From contig CALVDP010000007.1 of the NCBI GenBank assembly GCA_944326315.1, positions 1-63,959 of the forward strand: 63,959 nt of DNA, given 5' to 3'. Shown piece after piece: positions 8,374-16,723 of this stretch (the first letter of the stretch is position 1; each line of letters opens with the position of its first letter). The DNA comes from an uncultured Bacteroidales bacterium (lineage in GTDB: Bacteria; Bacteroidota; Bacteroidia; Bacteroidales; UBA932). Position numbers and translations under genes: made by a program. Below the pieces are notes generated by a model. That model ran no database searches. It was not told the DNA's origin and saw nothing but the letters and a program-made list of their open reading frames with translations.

Positions 8374-8405
8374 TTTGAAATATTGGCTGATGTTGGCTAT
8401 CTTTG
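8374..8405 (+). promoter_or_regulatory. Promoter of the diadenylate cyclase operon
   Basis: A -33 box TTTG (8374-8377) and a -7 box TATCTTTG (8398-8405) are separated by 20 bases, a good match to the Bacteroidota housekeeping promoter. Transcription would start near 8412, giving a very short leader before the ATG at 8428. It separates dacA from the exporter operon. Confidence 0.75.
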
Positions 8406-8427
8406 TGCAGTAATTTAAACAAGAAAC

Positions 8428-9237
8428 ATGCTGCTGGCAATATTCGGCTTCCTGAGCCTGTCGCTGATAGACATACTTGACATCATTCTGGTGGCCCTTA
8501 TCATATTCGTGGTATTCCGCTGGATAAGGGGGACGTCAGCCATGAGCATATTCATGGCCATACTTTCGCTGTATGTGCTCAGGGTCATTGTCGGCGCGTT
8601 CAACATGAGGCTCATGTCGGCCATCCTGGGGCAGGTGCTGGATGTCGGAGTGCTGGCTCTCATCGTGATTTTCCAGCCGGAAATCAGGAAATTCCTGATA
8701 CGTTTCGGCAGCAGGTACCTCATGGAGGCCGGACAGAACGGATTCCTGGGAAAGCTATTCGGGAACAAGACGCGCTCTATGGGAAGTACTGCGGTGAAGG
8801 AGGTGACAGAGGCATGCCGTACCATGTCCGAGCAGAAAACCGGGGCACTTATTGTCATCCCGCACAAGTCTCCGGTGGACTTCGTGATAGAGACAGGTGA
8901 CAGGATCGACGGCATCATAAGCAAGCGTCTGATCATGAATATATTCTTCAAGAATTCCCCTCTTCACGACGGAGCCATGGTGATGAGCAACGACCATATC
9001 ATTGCCGCAAGGTGCACCCTGCCTATCACCGAGAAGACGGATATTCCGGCGCAGTACGGCATGAGGCACAAGGCTGCAATCGGGATTTCGGAGGTGACGG
9101 ATGCCGATGTGATTGTGGTATCGGAGGAAACGGGGCAGATATCCTTCGTCAAGGGTGGTACGATCACACCTCTCAGCAATGCGAACGAGCTGCAGCTGCT
9201 GTTGAATAATTCTTTCTCTAAAGGACAGGAGGGATAG
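8428..9237 (+). CDS. dacA: Diadenylate cyclase (CdaA/DacA family)
   Basis: 269 residues. Three N-terminal membrane helices (about 1-80) precede a DisA_N catalytic domain that joins two ATP molecules into cyclic di-AMP, a second messenger for osmotic and cell-wall control. Catalytic motifs are visible: SPLHDGAMV near residue 181 (DGA) and GMRHKAAIG near 213, where most family members have RHR. The RHK form is a conservative change. The membrane arrangement is that of CdaA. It is followed by mutS2 after three bases. Confidence 0.93.
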   Translation: MLLAIFGFLSLSLIDILDIILVALIIFVVFRWIRGTSAMSIFMAILSLYVLRVIVGAFNMRLMSAILGQVLDVGVLALIVIFQPEIRKFLIRFGSRYLMEAGQNGFLGKLFGNKTRSMGSTAVKEVTEACRTMSEQKTGALIVIPHKSPVDFVIETGDRIDGIISKRLIMNIFFKNSPLHDGAMVMSNDHIIAARCTLPITEKTDIPAQYGMRHKAAIGISEVTDADVIVVSEETGQISFVKGGTITPLSNANELQLLLNNSFSKGQEG

Positions 9238-9240
9238 GTT

Positions 9241-11796
9241 TTGGACGAGATACAGGACAACAATATAGACATGAGGCTTGAGCAGAAGCTCGGCTTCGAC
9301 AGGATAAGGAAGGCTGTGGCTGACCGCTGTTCTACGGAATATGCCGCGAACAAGTCGATGGAGGAGACGTTCCTGACAGATGCGAAACAGATAAGGGAAA
9401 GGCTTCTGCCGACAGACGAGATGAGGCTTATACTGATGTTTGAGGAAAGTTTCCCGACAAACGGCTACATAGACTGTCTCGGATTCCTCAAACTGCTTGA
9501 GACGCCGTCTTCCTACATCAATCTCATGTCGCTGGGCAAGCTAAGGACCATGCTGGAGACTGTCAGGAAGGTGACGTCATTTTTCACTTCCATCAAGGAC
9601 GGTATTTACCCGTCGTTGAAGAAAATGGCGGCACAGGTCATGTATTTCCCGGAAATCATGAGGCAGATAGACCTCATACTCGACCGTTTCGGGGAGGTCC
9701 GGGACAACGCGTCTCCCGAGCTCGCATCCATCCGCAAGTCGCTTAAGGAGACGGAGGGTACGATCTCGCGCCGTGTCAGCTCCATCCTGAAACGTATCCA
9801 GGAGGAGGGGATTGCAGACAAGGATGCGTCCGTCTCTGTCCGGGACGGCAAGTTGCTGATTCCTGTGCCGGCGGTGAACAAGAAGAAGGTGGCCGGCTTC
9901 ATTTACGACGAGTCGGCATCAGGCAAGACCGCATTCATCGAGCCGGCCGAGATCGTGGAACTGGACAACAGGATCAAGGAGCTGAAGTTTGCGGAGAACC
10001 GGGAGATCCTGCGGATTCTTGCCGTATTCTCGGATTTTCTAAGGCCATATGTGCCGGATCTGGTCAATACCGCCGCCTTTCTCGGCGAGATCGACTTTAT
10101 CATGGCCAAGGCCAATGTCGCCCTCGATATAATAGCCGGCATGCCGGTGTTGTCTTCCGACGGTGACATGAGCATCAGGAAGGCGCGTCATCCGCTGCTT
10201 GAGAAGGCGCTGAAACGCGAGAAGAAGGAGATTGTCCCGGTGACCGTGACACTGACGGACAAGAAGAGGATACTCATGATATCCGGTCCTAATGCCGGAG
10301 GCAAATCCGTATGCCTCAAGACTGTGGGACTCCTTCAATATATGTTCCAGTGGGGAATGCTTGTCCCTGTCTCGGAGACTTCCGAGATGCTGGTCTTCGA
10401 CAGGATAATGGTGAATATAGGGGATGACCAGTCGATAGACAACGACCTCAGTACATACAGCTCTTTCCTGTCCGACATGAGAGAAATGCTTCAGACGGCG
10501 GACGACAGGACTCTTGTGCTCATAGATGAGTTCGGCTCCGGTACGGAACCGGCGGCCGGAGGGGCGATAGCAGAGGCCATACTTGCCGAGCTTGACAGAA
10601 GGGGCACATACGGGGTCATCACGACACACTATACGAACCTCAAGCTGTATGCATCTCGCGAGGATACCCATGTGGCAAACGGAGCCATGATGTTCGACGT
10701 CCGGAACATAGCGCCTCTGTTCAAGCTGGAGATGGGCCTTCCGGGCAATTCCTTCGCATTCGAGCTGGCCAGGAAAATGGGGCTTCCGGAAGATATTGTC
10801 AAGGATGCGGAAGCCAGGGCCGGAGATGAATTTGTCGGCATAGAGCGGAATCTCAGGAAGATTGCCAGGAACAGGAAGGCCCTTGACGAGAAGCTTGAAA
10901 GGATAAGGAACACGGACAGGACTCTGGAGAGCATTGCGGACAAGTACCAGAAGGAGCTGCTTGAGATCAAGAAGAAGAAAAAGGAGATAATCGACGAGGC
11001 TACCAGAGAGGCGCAGGAGATTGTGGCGGGAGCGAACCGTCAGGTGGAAAATACCATCAAGGTCATTAAGGAAGCCCAGGCCGAGAAGGAGATTACGAAG
11101 GAGGCGAGGAAGGAACTTCAGGACTTCGTGTCTGCACTGACCCGGAAGAAGGAACAGGAGCAGAAGGACAAGGATGACTACATCGAGAAGAAGATAAGGC
11201 AGATAGATGCGCGCAGGGAGAGGGAAAGACAGAGGAAGATGCAGCGTGCGGACGAGAAGACCCGCAGGGAGATGGAGGCCCAGGCCGAGGAGCAGAGGAA
11301 GCTGGAGGCGTTCAGGAACGCGCCGCTGAAGGTCGGAGAGAAGGTGAGGATAAGGTCCACAGGTATGGTAGGAGAGATCTCCAGGGTCTCGTCCAAAGCC
11401 ATCACCGTGACTATCGGGAATATAAGTTCCAAGCTTTCCCCGGACAAGGTGGAGCGTATCACGTCCAACGAATACCGTGACGCGGTCAAGGAGACTATGC
11501 CGAAAACCTCTTCCGTGAAGATAGATGCCTCCATCTCGGAGCGCAAGCTGAATTTCAGTCCGGAACTGGACGTGCGTGGAGAGAGGCTCAATGACGCGAT
11601 AGACAAGGTGACCAGGTATATCGATGATGCCATAATGCTCGGTATTTCCAGCGTGAGGATCATACACGGCAAGGGGACAGGCGTGCTGCGGGATGAGATA
11701 CAGAAGCTTCTCCGTGCGACTCCGGGAGTCCGGTCTGTCGCGGACGAGCATATACAGTTCGGCGGTACGGGTGTGACAGTCGTGACATTCTTCTGA
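9241..11796 (+). CDS. mutS2: Endonuclease MutS2 / ribosome-rescue ATPase
   Basis: 851 residues. It has a MutS core and clamp (about 1-320), an ATPase domain with Walker A GPNAGGKS near 349 and the STYSSFLSDM and LIDEFGSGTEP motifs after it, a long charged coiled coil (about 520-690), a KOW-like segment (GEKVRIRSTGMVGEI) and a C-terminal Smr domain with LDVRGERLNDA and HGKGTG. MutS2 is known to suppress recombination and, in some bacteria, to act on collided ribosomes. The start used is TTG, eight bases after AGGAGGG; an ATG 30 bases further in (9271) is a possible alternative. Co-transcribed with dacA. Confidence 0.95.
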   Translation: MDEIQDNNIDMRLEQKLGFDRIRKAVADRCSTEYAANKSMEETFLTDAKQIRERLLPTDEMRLILMFEESFPTNGYIDCLGFLKLLETPSSYINLMSLGKLRTMLETVRKVTSFFTSIKDGIYPSLKKMAAQVMYFPEIMRQIDLILDRFGEVRDNASPELASIRKSLKETEGTISRRVSSILKRIQEEGIADKDASVSVRDGKLLIPVPAVNKKKVAGFIYDESASGKTAFIEPAEIVELDNRIKELKFAENREILRILAVFSDFLRPYVPDLVNTAAFLGEIDFIMAKANVALDIIAGMPVLSSDGDMSIRKARHPLLEKALKREKKEIVPVTVTLTDKKRILMISGPNAGGKSVCLKTVGLLQYMFQWGMLVPVSETSEMLVFDRIMVNIGDDQSIDNDLSTYSSFLSDMREMLQTADDRTLVLIDEFGSGTEPAAGGAIAEAILAELDRRGTYGVITTHYTNLKLYASREDTHVANGAMMFDVRNIAPLFKLEMGLPGNSFAFELARKMGLPEDIVKDAEARAGDEFVGIERNLRKIARNRKALDEKLERIRNTDRTLESIADKYQKELLEIKKKKKEIIDEATREAQEIVAGANRQVENTIKVIKEAQAEKEITKEARKELQDFVSALTRKKEQEQKDKDDYIEKKIRQIDARRERERQRKMQRADEKTRREMEAQAEEQRKLEAFRNAPLKVGEKVRIRSTGMVGEISRVSSKAITVTIGNISSKLSPDKVERITSNEYRDAVKETMPKTSSVKIDASISERKLNFSPELDVRGERLNDAIDKVTRYIDDAIMLGISSVRIIHGKGTGVLRDEIQKLLRATPGVRSVADEHIQFGGTGVTVVTFF

Positions 11797-11851
11797 TTTG
11801 CGAGTCCGGCGCCGGATGGGATGCCCCGGACATTTAGAGGATATTGACGTT

Positions 11852-12304
11852 ATGAGGAAATTTATATTGAACATATTGCTGCTGGTCGGGATAGCCGGTG
11901 CAGGCGTCCTGGCAGCATGGCTTGTGAAATCCGGGGACAGGACGGAAGATACGGCATTGTCTCCGGAGGACACCGTGAAGGCGTTCTATTCCGCATTGCT
12001 TGCCGGAGACTGGGAGAAGGCCGGGGACTTCTGTGTGGAGAACCGTGAGATGGAAGCTTACTGCAGGAGTTTCATGGATTTCTGGAACAGGTCCGAGGCG
12101 GAAGATTCTCTGATGCTTGCCACGGCATCCGGAATATTGTCCGAGGCCGAGATGACGGTCTCTGGAGGCGGGTATGACGGCAGGAAGACGTACAGCGCGG
12201 ATTTCCGTATCACGACAGACGGAGGTGCGGGCAGGACAAGGTTTGTGGAGTTGAGGAAAGTGAGGGGAGTATGGCTTCTGGACAGGATTGCCGCGGAGCG
12301 GTAG
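11852..12304 (+). CDS. Small secreted or membrane-anchored protein, NTF2/DUF4878-like
   Basis: 150 residues from the ATG at 11852 (an upstream in-frame start at 11798 would add a charged tail before the membrane helix and is less likely). Residues 1-22 form a hydrophobic anchor or signal (MRKFILNILLLVGIAGAGVL). The rest, DTVKAFYSALLAGDWEKAGDF to FVELRKVRGVWLLD, resembles the cystatin/NTF2-like fold of DUF4878 lipoproteins: a helical start, then beta strands ending in a W-x-L-D strand. There is no lipobox cysteine. Function unknown. Its end overlaps yraN by 34 bases. Confidence 0.7.
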   Translation: MRKFILNILLLVGIAGAGVLAAWLVKSGDRTEDTALSPEDTVKAFYSALLAGDWEKAGDFCVENREMEAYCRSFMDFWNRSEAEDSLMLATASGILSEAEMTVSGGGYDGRKTYSADFRITTDGGAGRTRFVELRKVRGVWLLDRIAAER

Positions 12305-12651
12305 GCAGGAGGGGAGAGGACATTGCCGCAAGATATCTTGTGGAATCCGGGCACACGGTACTTGCCCGCAACTGGAGGATCGGACACCTGGAGATAGACA
12401 TAATAACCATGGCGGCAGACGGAATACATTTTGTAGAAGTCAAGAGCCGGGTTTTCCCCATGACCGCCGATCCTGAGGACAATGTGGGCCCGGTGAAACG
12501 ACGCAGGCTGGTGCGGGCGGCAGGTGAATGGCTCAGGCTGAACGGCCTGGAGGACATGGAGTGTCATTTCGATGTGGCAGGCGTGGTATTCCGGGGAGAT
12601 GCCTACAGCGTGAGATACATTCCGGAAGCTTTCATTCCTGTCATGCTGTAG
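12271..12651 (+). CDS. yraN: YraN/UPF0102 endonuclease-like protein
   Basis: 126 residues. The motifs of the UPF0102 family are present: GRRGEDIAARYLVESGH, then NWRIGHLEIDIITMAADGI and HFVEVKSR, which are the E-D-ExK residues of a restriction-endonuclease-like fold. It lacks any recognition domain, and its function in the family is poorly known. The start overlaps the preceding gene by 34 bases in another frame, and the order next to mutS2 suggests one transcript. Confidence 0.9.
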   Translation: MASGQDCRGAVGRRGEDIAARYLVESGHTVLARNWRIGHLEIDIITMAADGIHFVEVKSRVFPMTADPEDNVGPVKRRRLVRAAGEWLRLNGLEDMECHFDVAGVVFRGDAYSVRYIPEAFIPVML

Positions 12652-12683
12652 CCCGGGGATGAATATGTAGAACTTGATATTAA

Positions 12684-13790
12684 ATGAAAGACGATATGAG
12701 TTCCAATTTCTATTGTGTGATAATGGCCGGAGGAATAGGGACACGTTTCTGGCCCATGAGCAGGGCATCCCGTCCCAAGCAGTTCCTTGATATCGCCGAT
12801 ACAGGGAAATCCTTTCTCCGCCACACTTACGAGCGGTTCACTCAAATTGTGCCTGAAGACAATGTGCTTGTCGTCACTACGGACAGGCTCGGAAATCTCG
12901 TGAGAGAGCAGATACCGGAGCTCAGGGAGGAAAACCTTCTTCTTGAGCCGTATGGAAGGGATACCGCTCCGTGTATCGCGTATGCTACATATACGCTTCT
13001 CAAAAGAGATCCCGAAGCTACGATGGTGGTGACTCCGGCAGACCATATCATCTGGGACAATGACGCATTCAAGGAGGATCTTATGGCTGCCCTCGAGTAT
13101 TCTTCCGGGAAGGATGTGTTGATGACCCTTGGAATGGTCCCGACAAGGCCTGACCCTAACTACGGCTATATTCAGGTGAGCGGCGGACGATGCAATGTCG
13201 AGGACCGCAAAGTCATGAAAGTGAAGACATTCACGGAGAAGCCGGATGTAGAGCTTGCCAAGGTCTTCATCAGTTCCGGAGAATTTCTGTGGAATTCAGG
13301 TATATTCGTGTGGCGTGCGGACAGCATCAGGGCGGAGATGGAAAGGTATATACCCGAGGTGACGCGCCTGTTCCGCGGATGGGAGAATGCCATCGGAAGC
13401 CCTGTCGAGGACATGTTCATAGAGAAGGTCTATTCCGACTGCATCAAGATATCCATAGACTACGGCGTAATGGAGAAGACTGCCAAGGCATGGCTTTATC
13501 CTGCGCGTTTCAGATGGGCTGACGTAGGGACATGGGAGTCCTTGTACAATATTGTGAAAGAGAAAGACGGGGAGGGCAATGTATTCAATTCGAAGAACAT
13601 ATTGTCCAAGGACACTGAAGGCTCGCTGGTGATATCCGCTGACAGGGACAAGCTGATGGCTGTGTCCGGACTTAAGGATTTCGTCGTGATAGACACTCCT
13701 GACGCCCTCCTGATATGCCCGAGAAGTGACAAGAGGGTGAAAGATTTCATCTCGGGCCTTGCGATGCCGGGATATGAGCAGTTCAAGTAG
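12684..13790 (+). CDS. manC: Mannose-1-phosphate guanylyltransferase
   Basis: 368 residues, a single nucleotidyltransferase domain without the phosphomannose isomerase domain found in long ManC proteins. It begins with the GTP-binding loop IMAGGIGTRFWPMSR (about 13-27) and includes the substrate loop FTEKPD near 177, WNSGIFVW near 195 and the C-terminal ADVGTWESLY motif. It makes GDP-mannose, the donor for mannose, fucose and rhamnose units in surface glycans. A second ATG four codons in (12696) is an alternative start. Confidence 0.93.
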   Translation: MKDDMSSNFYCVIMAGGIGTRFWPMSRASRPKQFLDIADTGKSFLRHTYERFTQIVPEDNVLVVTTDRLGNLVREQIPELREENLLLEPYGRDTAPCIAYATYTLLKRDPEATMVVTPADHIIWDNDAFKEDLMAALEYSSGKDVLMTLGMVPTRPDPNYGYIQVSGGRCNVEDRKVMKVKTFTEKPDVELAKVFISSGEFLWNSGIFVWRADSIRAEMERYIPEVTRLFRGWENAIGSPVEDMFIEKVYSDCIKISIDYGVMEKTAKAWLYPARFRWADVGTWESLYNIVKEKDGEGNVFNSKNILSKDTEGSLVISADRDKLMAVSGLKDFVVIDTPDALLICPRSDKRVKDFISGLAMPGYEQFK

Positions 13791-13837
13791 CTGCAGCCCG
13801 GCTCCGCCATTAACCGGATATGTTTAAAAATCAAGAT

Positions 13838-14287
13838 ATGGAACTGGAAAAACAGATACAGGCAGACATAATGGCTGCCATGAAAGCGAAAGACACGGTG
13901 CGCCTTGCCGCACTCAGGGGCATAAAGGCCGCTATCCTTCTGGCGAAGACATCCGAAGGGACCTCATCCGAGATTACGGATGCGGACATAGTGAAAATTA
14001 TAGGCAAGCTGGTGAAGCAGCGCAAGGAAAGTGCTGAAATATACAGCAGTCAGAACCGTTCCGAGCTTGCGGCGAACGAACTTGCAGAGGCTGCGGCAAT
14101 GGAAGTCTATCTTCCGAAGCAGCTCTCCGAGGCAGAGGTGGAGGCCGAATTGAAACAGATCATAGCCGAGACTGGAGTTTCGGACATGTCTGGCATGGGC
14201 AAGGTGATGGGCGCAGCTACCAGGCGCCTTGCAGGCAGGGCTGACGGCAAGATGATCTCCACTCTGGTGAAGAAGCTTCTCAGCTGA
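13838..14287 (+). CDS. yqeY: GatB/YqeY domain protein
   Basis: 149 residues from the ATG at 13838; an ATG six codons upstream is possible. It matches the YqeY family: MELEKQIQADIMAAMKAKDT, LRGIKAAILLAK, then IGKLVKQRKESAEIY and a C-terminal GMGKVMGAATRRLAGRADG repeat region related to the tail of GatB. The GatB tail binds tRNA; free YqeY has no settled role. A hairpin terminator follows at 14317. Confidence 0.93.
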   Translation: MELEKQIQADIMAAMKAKDTVRLAALRGIKAAILLAKTSEGTSSEITDADIVKIIGKLVKQRKESAEIYSSQNRSELAANELAEAAAMEVYLPKQLSEAEVEAELKQIIAETGVSDMSGMGKVMGAATRRLAGRADGKMISTLVKKLLS

Positions 14288-14316
14288 TTTTCTGCCCCGA
14301 TACCGGGAAAACAATG

Positions 14317-14358
14317 AAAGACGGGGATGACTTGAAATTGAACGTCATCCCCGTCTTT
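14317..14358. terminator. Bidirectional hairpin between yqeY and tRNA-Leu
   Basis: AAAGACGGGGATGAC (14317-14331) pairs perfectly with GTCATCCCCGTCTTT (14344-14358) around a 12-base loop. It is three bases past the 3' end of the minus-strand tRNA gene and 29 bases past the yqeY stop. The T tract is short on both sides, but the A/T ends of the stem suit a terminator serving both convergent transcripts. Confidence 0.75.
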
Positions 14359-14361
14359 GCG

Positions 14362-14736
14362 TGCTCCGGACGGGAATCGAACCCGTACGGACATTGCTGC
14401 CCACAGGATTTTCTTGCTACTCTTGCTTTTACACAAGCCGGCTTCATCACTGCGCTGCTAAGCCGTTGTAGTCTGGACTATTTCATGACCATGCACATTC
14501 TGTGTTTAGGTCCTCCCCGTATAGTCTCTACGCCATTGGCCGGTCCCGGACCGGCTTTAGAGAGCCATCGCCAAAGCGGGCATTTCTGTCCGCGAGGTTT
14601 CTGTTTGTTAGAGGAGTTCTACTTACAAGGTTTCCCTTGTAGCACTCTTTTTGTCCTTCTTCCGTCATTCCGGATGCCCGTTTACGGAAGGAAGGGCCTT
14701 CAAGTCCTGCGTGTCTACCTATTCCACCACCAGAGC
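14362..14736 (-). tRNA. tRNA-Leu(UAA), interrupted by a group I intron
   Basis: The minus strand reads GCTCTGGTGGTGGAATAGGT at the 5' end (14736 downwards), a Leu-type D arm. The 5' exon is 14702-14736 and the 3' exon 14362-14412; together they make an 86-nt tRNA. The acceptor GCTCTGG/CCGGAGC pairs throughout with one U-G. The anticodon arm forms CAGGA-CUUAAAA-UCCUG, anticodon UAA. A long variable arm (GGGC...GTCC) and a T arm ACGGG-TTCGATT-CCCGT complete a class II tRNA. CCA is not encoded. The break lies directly after U34, the classical position in cyanobacterial tRNA-Leu(UAA). Confidence 0.93.
14413..14701 (-). ncRNA. Group I self-splicing intron in tRNA-Leu
   Basis: 289 nt between U34 and A35 of the tRNA. 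The last exon base is U and the last intron base is G, as the group I mechanism requires. The core P7 pairing is visible as GACTAT in TAGAGACTATACGG (R element) with ATAGTC in GAAATAGTCCAG (S element). A long P2-like hairpin (CTTCCTTCCGT with ACGGAAGAAGG), a CAAGGGAAACCTTG hairpin and a strong GCCGGTCCGGGACCGGC stem fit peripheral helices. There is no open reading frame, so no homing endonuclease. I could not draw P1 with certainty. Confidence 0.85.
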
Positions 14737-14853
14737 TTCAGGGCACAAAGGTAATAAAAAATCCCGGACAGTCGGGACGGGCAATGAAAGAAATTCGTAT
14801 ATTAGCAGGGATAGTACTGAAAACTTTTTTGTAAACAGGTGAAAACTAAAATA

Positions 14854-15059
14854 ACGTGAATTCGATGAAATGAATGGAATGAATTTAAGATAGGTGACAC
14901 GAAAACTTCGTACCGGCAGATTTGCAATCTGCCGGAATAAAAACAAACAACCGGATTACAAATCCGGTTGAACGATACCGGAAAGGGATTTCGAAGAAAT
15001 CGTAACGTCAGTTCGACGGAATCTCTGATATTGAACAAAATAATTCGTTGAACTGACGT
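14854..15059 (+). mobile_element. MITE-like repeat, copy 2 (206 bp, alternative cassette)
   Basis: Ends ACGTGAATTCGATGAA and CGTTGAACTGACGT; flanked by a perfect 7-bp duplication TAAAATA (14847-14853 and 15060-15066). Internally it lacks the CCTCTATAGAGG and CCCCTACGCAGGGG hairpins of copy 1 and carries instead two hairpins, CCGGCAGATT-tgc-AATCTGCCGG and CCGGATT-aca-AATCCGG, between GACACGAAAA and AAAGGGATTTCG. Its end is 16 bases ahead of the YhcH start codon, so it must supply much of that gene's leader. Confidence 0.85.
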
Positions 15060-15075
15060 TAAAATACAGATAGTT

Positions 15076-15501
15076 ATGGAAGACAGACTGAAGAACAACC
15101 CGTATTATGCGAAGGCCATCGAATACATCCAGACGCATGACCTGAACGCACTTGAGAACGGAAAACACATCCTCGACGGGGACAATCTCTATGTGAACAT
15201 CGTGGACAGCGACATGAAGACTCCTCAGCAGGCGAGACTTGAGGTACATGACAAGTATATCGACATCCAGGTACCTCTTTCCAAGGAGGAGACATTCGGG
15301 GTCAAGCCACGCAGCGAATGCAGGTTCCCGGACGGCGAGATGAATACGGAGAAGGACATCCTGTTCTACAAGGACCCGGTGGAAGAGACAAGGACCATAG
15401 CTCCAGGTGAAGCTGTGACCTTCGCTCCGGATACGGCACATGCCCCGCTTATCGGAGAAGGGAAGATCCACAAGGCCATTTTCAAGGTCAGGGTGATCTG
15501 A
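15076..15501 (+). CDS. YhcH/YjgK/YiaL family protein
   Basis: 141 residues, matching DUF386 cupin-fold proteins (E. coli YhcH, EbgC, YiaL). The family signature is seen in HDKYIDIQVPLSKEETFG (about 58-75), then FYKDPVEET, APGEAVTFAPDTAHAPLIG and a final KAIFKVRV strand; the His and Glu residues are likely metal ligands. Relatives act in sialic acid or other sugar catabolism, perhaps as anomerases, but the substrate here is unknown. It has no sugar genes beside it. A mobile repeat ends 16 bases upstream. Confidence 0.88.
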   Translation: MEDRLKNNPYYAKAIEYIQTHDLNALENGKHILDGDNLYVNIVDSDMKTPQQARLEVHDKYIDIQVPLSKEETFGVKPRSECRFPDGEMNTEKDILFYKDPVEETRTIAPGEAVTFAPDTAHAPLIGEGKIHKAIFKVRVI

Positions 15502-15522
15502 GACCAATGCCCGGCGGCCGCG

Positions 15523-16644
15523 CTACCAGAAGAAGAGGGCTGATCCGCCAAGGACAATAGACTGTGACATGGGCTTTTGCACTGTGAAGCGGGATGCTTC
15601 GTACTCTGCGAAAGCCTTTATCTTGAAATTCTCTCCGGTCGTGACGGCAAGGCTGCAGCCTGCGGACAAGGCAATTCCGTCCAGTATTCCGGCAGGACCT
15701 GATATCTCCCTGTTCCCGGCCATGGAATAGCCGGCAAGGATACGTGTCCCCGCTTCAAGCACCCGGGCAAAAGACATGCTCCAGTAGCCGCCGGCCATGA
15801 AATCATACCTGTTGAAGGACAGGTTCCCGTCCGTACAGTATGAGCCGGCACCGGCACGCAGGGATACACCGGCGGTACCCTTCGCTCCAGGTATGGCATA
15901 TACCGGAATCGAGGCTTCCACACCGGAGACGGCTCCTCCGGCAAGCGATGCCGTACCTCCGGGCATCCTGTTGTCCCCGAGGAAGACCCTGTAGCCGAAA
16001 TACAGCCCGATATCATAATACTTCCGCCCTGCCTCAAAACCGAAATCCGGGGCGGACCATCTGCTGTCCAGGTATCTGTCCTTGAATATCAGGTCGGCAA
16101 GGAAATATCCGAGTCTGACAGACGCCATGCCGATGACGGCCCCCGCCACCACATCGGAAGCCCAGTGCCTGTTGTTTATGATACGTGATATGCCTGTGAA
16201 GGAAGCTACGGCATAACCTCCGAAGCTGATCCACGGGCTGCGCCATCCGTATTCCTCGTGAAGCATGGCTGCCACCATGAAACTTGTGGCAGTATGGCCT
16301 GACGGGAATGAATTTCTGGAACTTCCGTCAGGACGCGGACGTGCGACCGTGTATTTGAGCCCGTTGACAGCTGCAGTCATCACAGCCACAGAGAATGCGT
16401 CCGACACTACCATCCTGCCCCACGAGCTGCGGCTGTCGTATCCTGCAGCCTTCATGCCGAGCATCACCACGGCAGGTGAGTATTGGAGCCAGTCATCGAC
16501 ACTGTAGTGCATATCTCCTACCGCATTGTATCTGAGGACGTTCATGCTGCGGTCAAATGTCGGCGCGGCATTCTGTCCCGATACTGTCAGCATCCGGCAC
16601 GGATTCCAGACAGCAAGCAGGACAATGCAGGCTATGTATTTCAT
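15523..16644 (-). CDS. PAP2-family phosphatase with C-terminal beta-barrel-like region
   Basis: 373 residues from the ATG at 16644 (an ATG four codons earlier is possible), with a signal peptide (MKYIACIVLLAVWNPC). The acid phosphatase motifs of the PAP2 superfamily are complete: KYTVARPRP near 98, FPSGHTATS near 113 and SRIINNRHWASDVVAG near 152. From about 195 on, alternating beta strands rich in Gly and aromatic residues end in Phe-Phe-Trp, as in outer membrane barrel proteins. It may dephosphorylate lipid A or undecaprenyl pyrophosphate in the outer membrane, by analogy with barrel-fused PAP2 proteins of Bacteroidota. It converges on yhcH with only 21 bases between. Confidence 0.85.
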   Translation of the reverse strand: MKYIACIVLLAVWNPCRMLTVSGQNAAPTFDRSMNVLRYNAVGDMHYSVDDWLQYSPAVVMLGMKAAGYDSRSSWGRMVVSDAFSVAVMTAAVNGLKYTVARPRPDGSSRNSFPSGHTATSFMVAAMLHEEYGWRSPWISFGGYAVASFTGISRIINNRHWASDVVAGAVIGMASVRLGYFLADLIFKDRYLDSRWSAPDFGFEAGRKYYDIGLYFGYRVFLGDNRMPGGTASLAGGAVSGVEASIPVYAIPGAKGTAGVSLRAGAGSYCTDGNLSFNRYDFMAGGYWSMSFARVLEAGTRILAGYSMAGNREISGPAGILDGIALSAGCSLAVTTGENFKIKAFAEYEASRFTVQKPMSQSIVLGGSALFFW

Positions 16645-16693
16645 GCAAGTCGACATTCGTCAGGTATGATGTGAATTTCTTGTAAAAATAAAG

Positions 16694-16701
16694 TAAATTT
16701 G
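16694..16701 (+). promoter_or_regulatory. -7 box ahead of the glycosyltransferase gene
   Basis: TAAATTTG matches TAnnTTTG and lies 22 bases before the ATG at 16724. No clear TTTG was found at the expected -33 distance, so the call rests on the -7 box and position. Confidence 0.45.
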
Positions 16702-16723
16702 TGAAATCGCAGAAGAAAAAGAT

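Noticed and set aside
10039-11973. A 644-codon open frame on the minus strand opposite mutS2
   Set aside because: mutS2 is fully supported by its domains; the antisense frame is a product of codon bias and has no start signal or recognisable domain.
14362-14736. Transfer-messenger RNA instead of a split tRNA
   Set aside because: A full D arm and an anticodon arm with UAA form from the exons, and no tag-peptide frame is present.
14314-14754. A 146-codon plus-strand frame across the tRNA-Leu region, and the idea of a homing endonuclease in the intron
   Set aside because: It lies on the opposite strand of the tRNA gene, crosses both exons and has no endonuclease motif such as LAGLIDADG or GIY-YIG.
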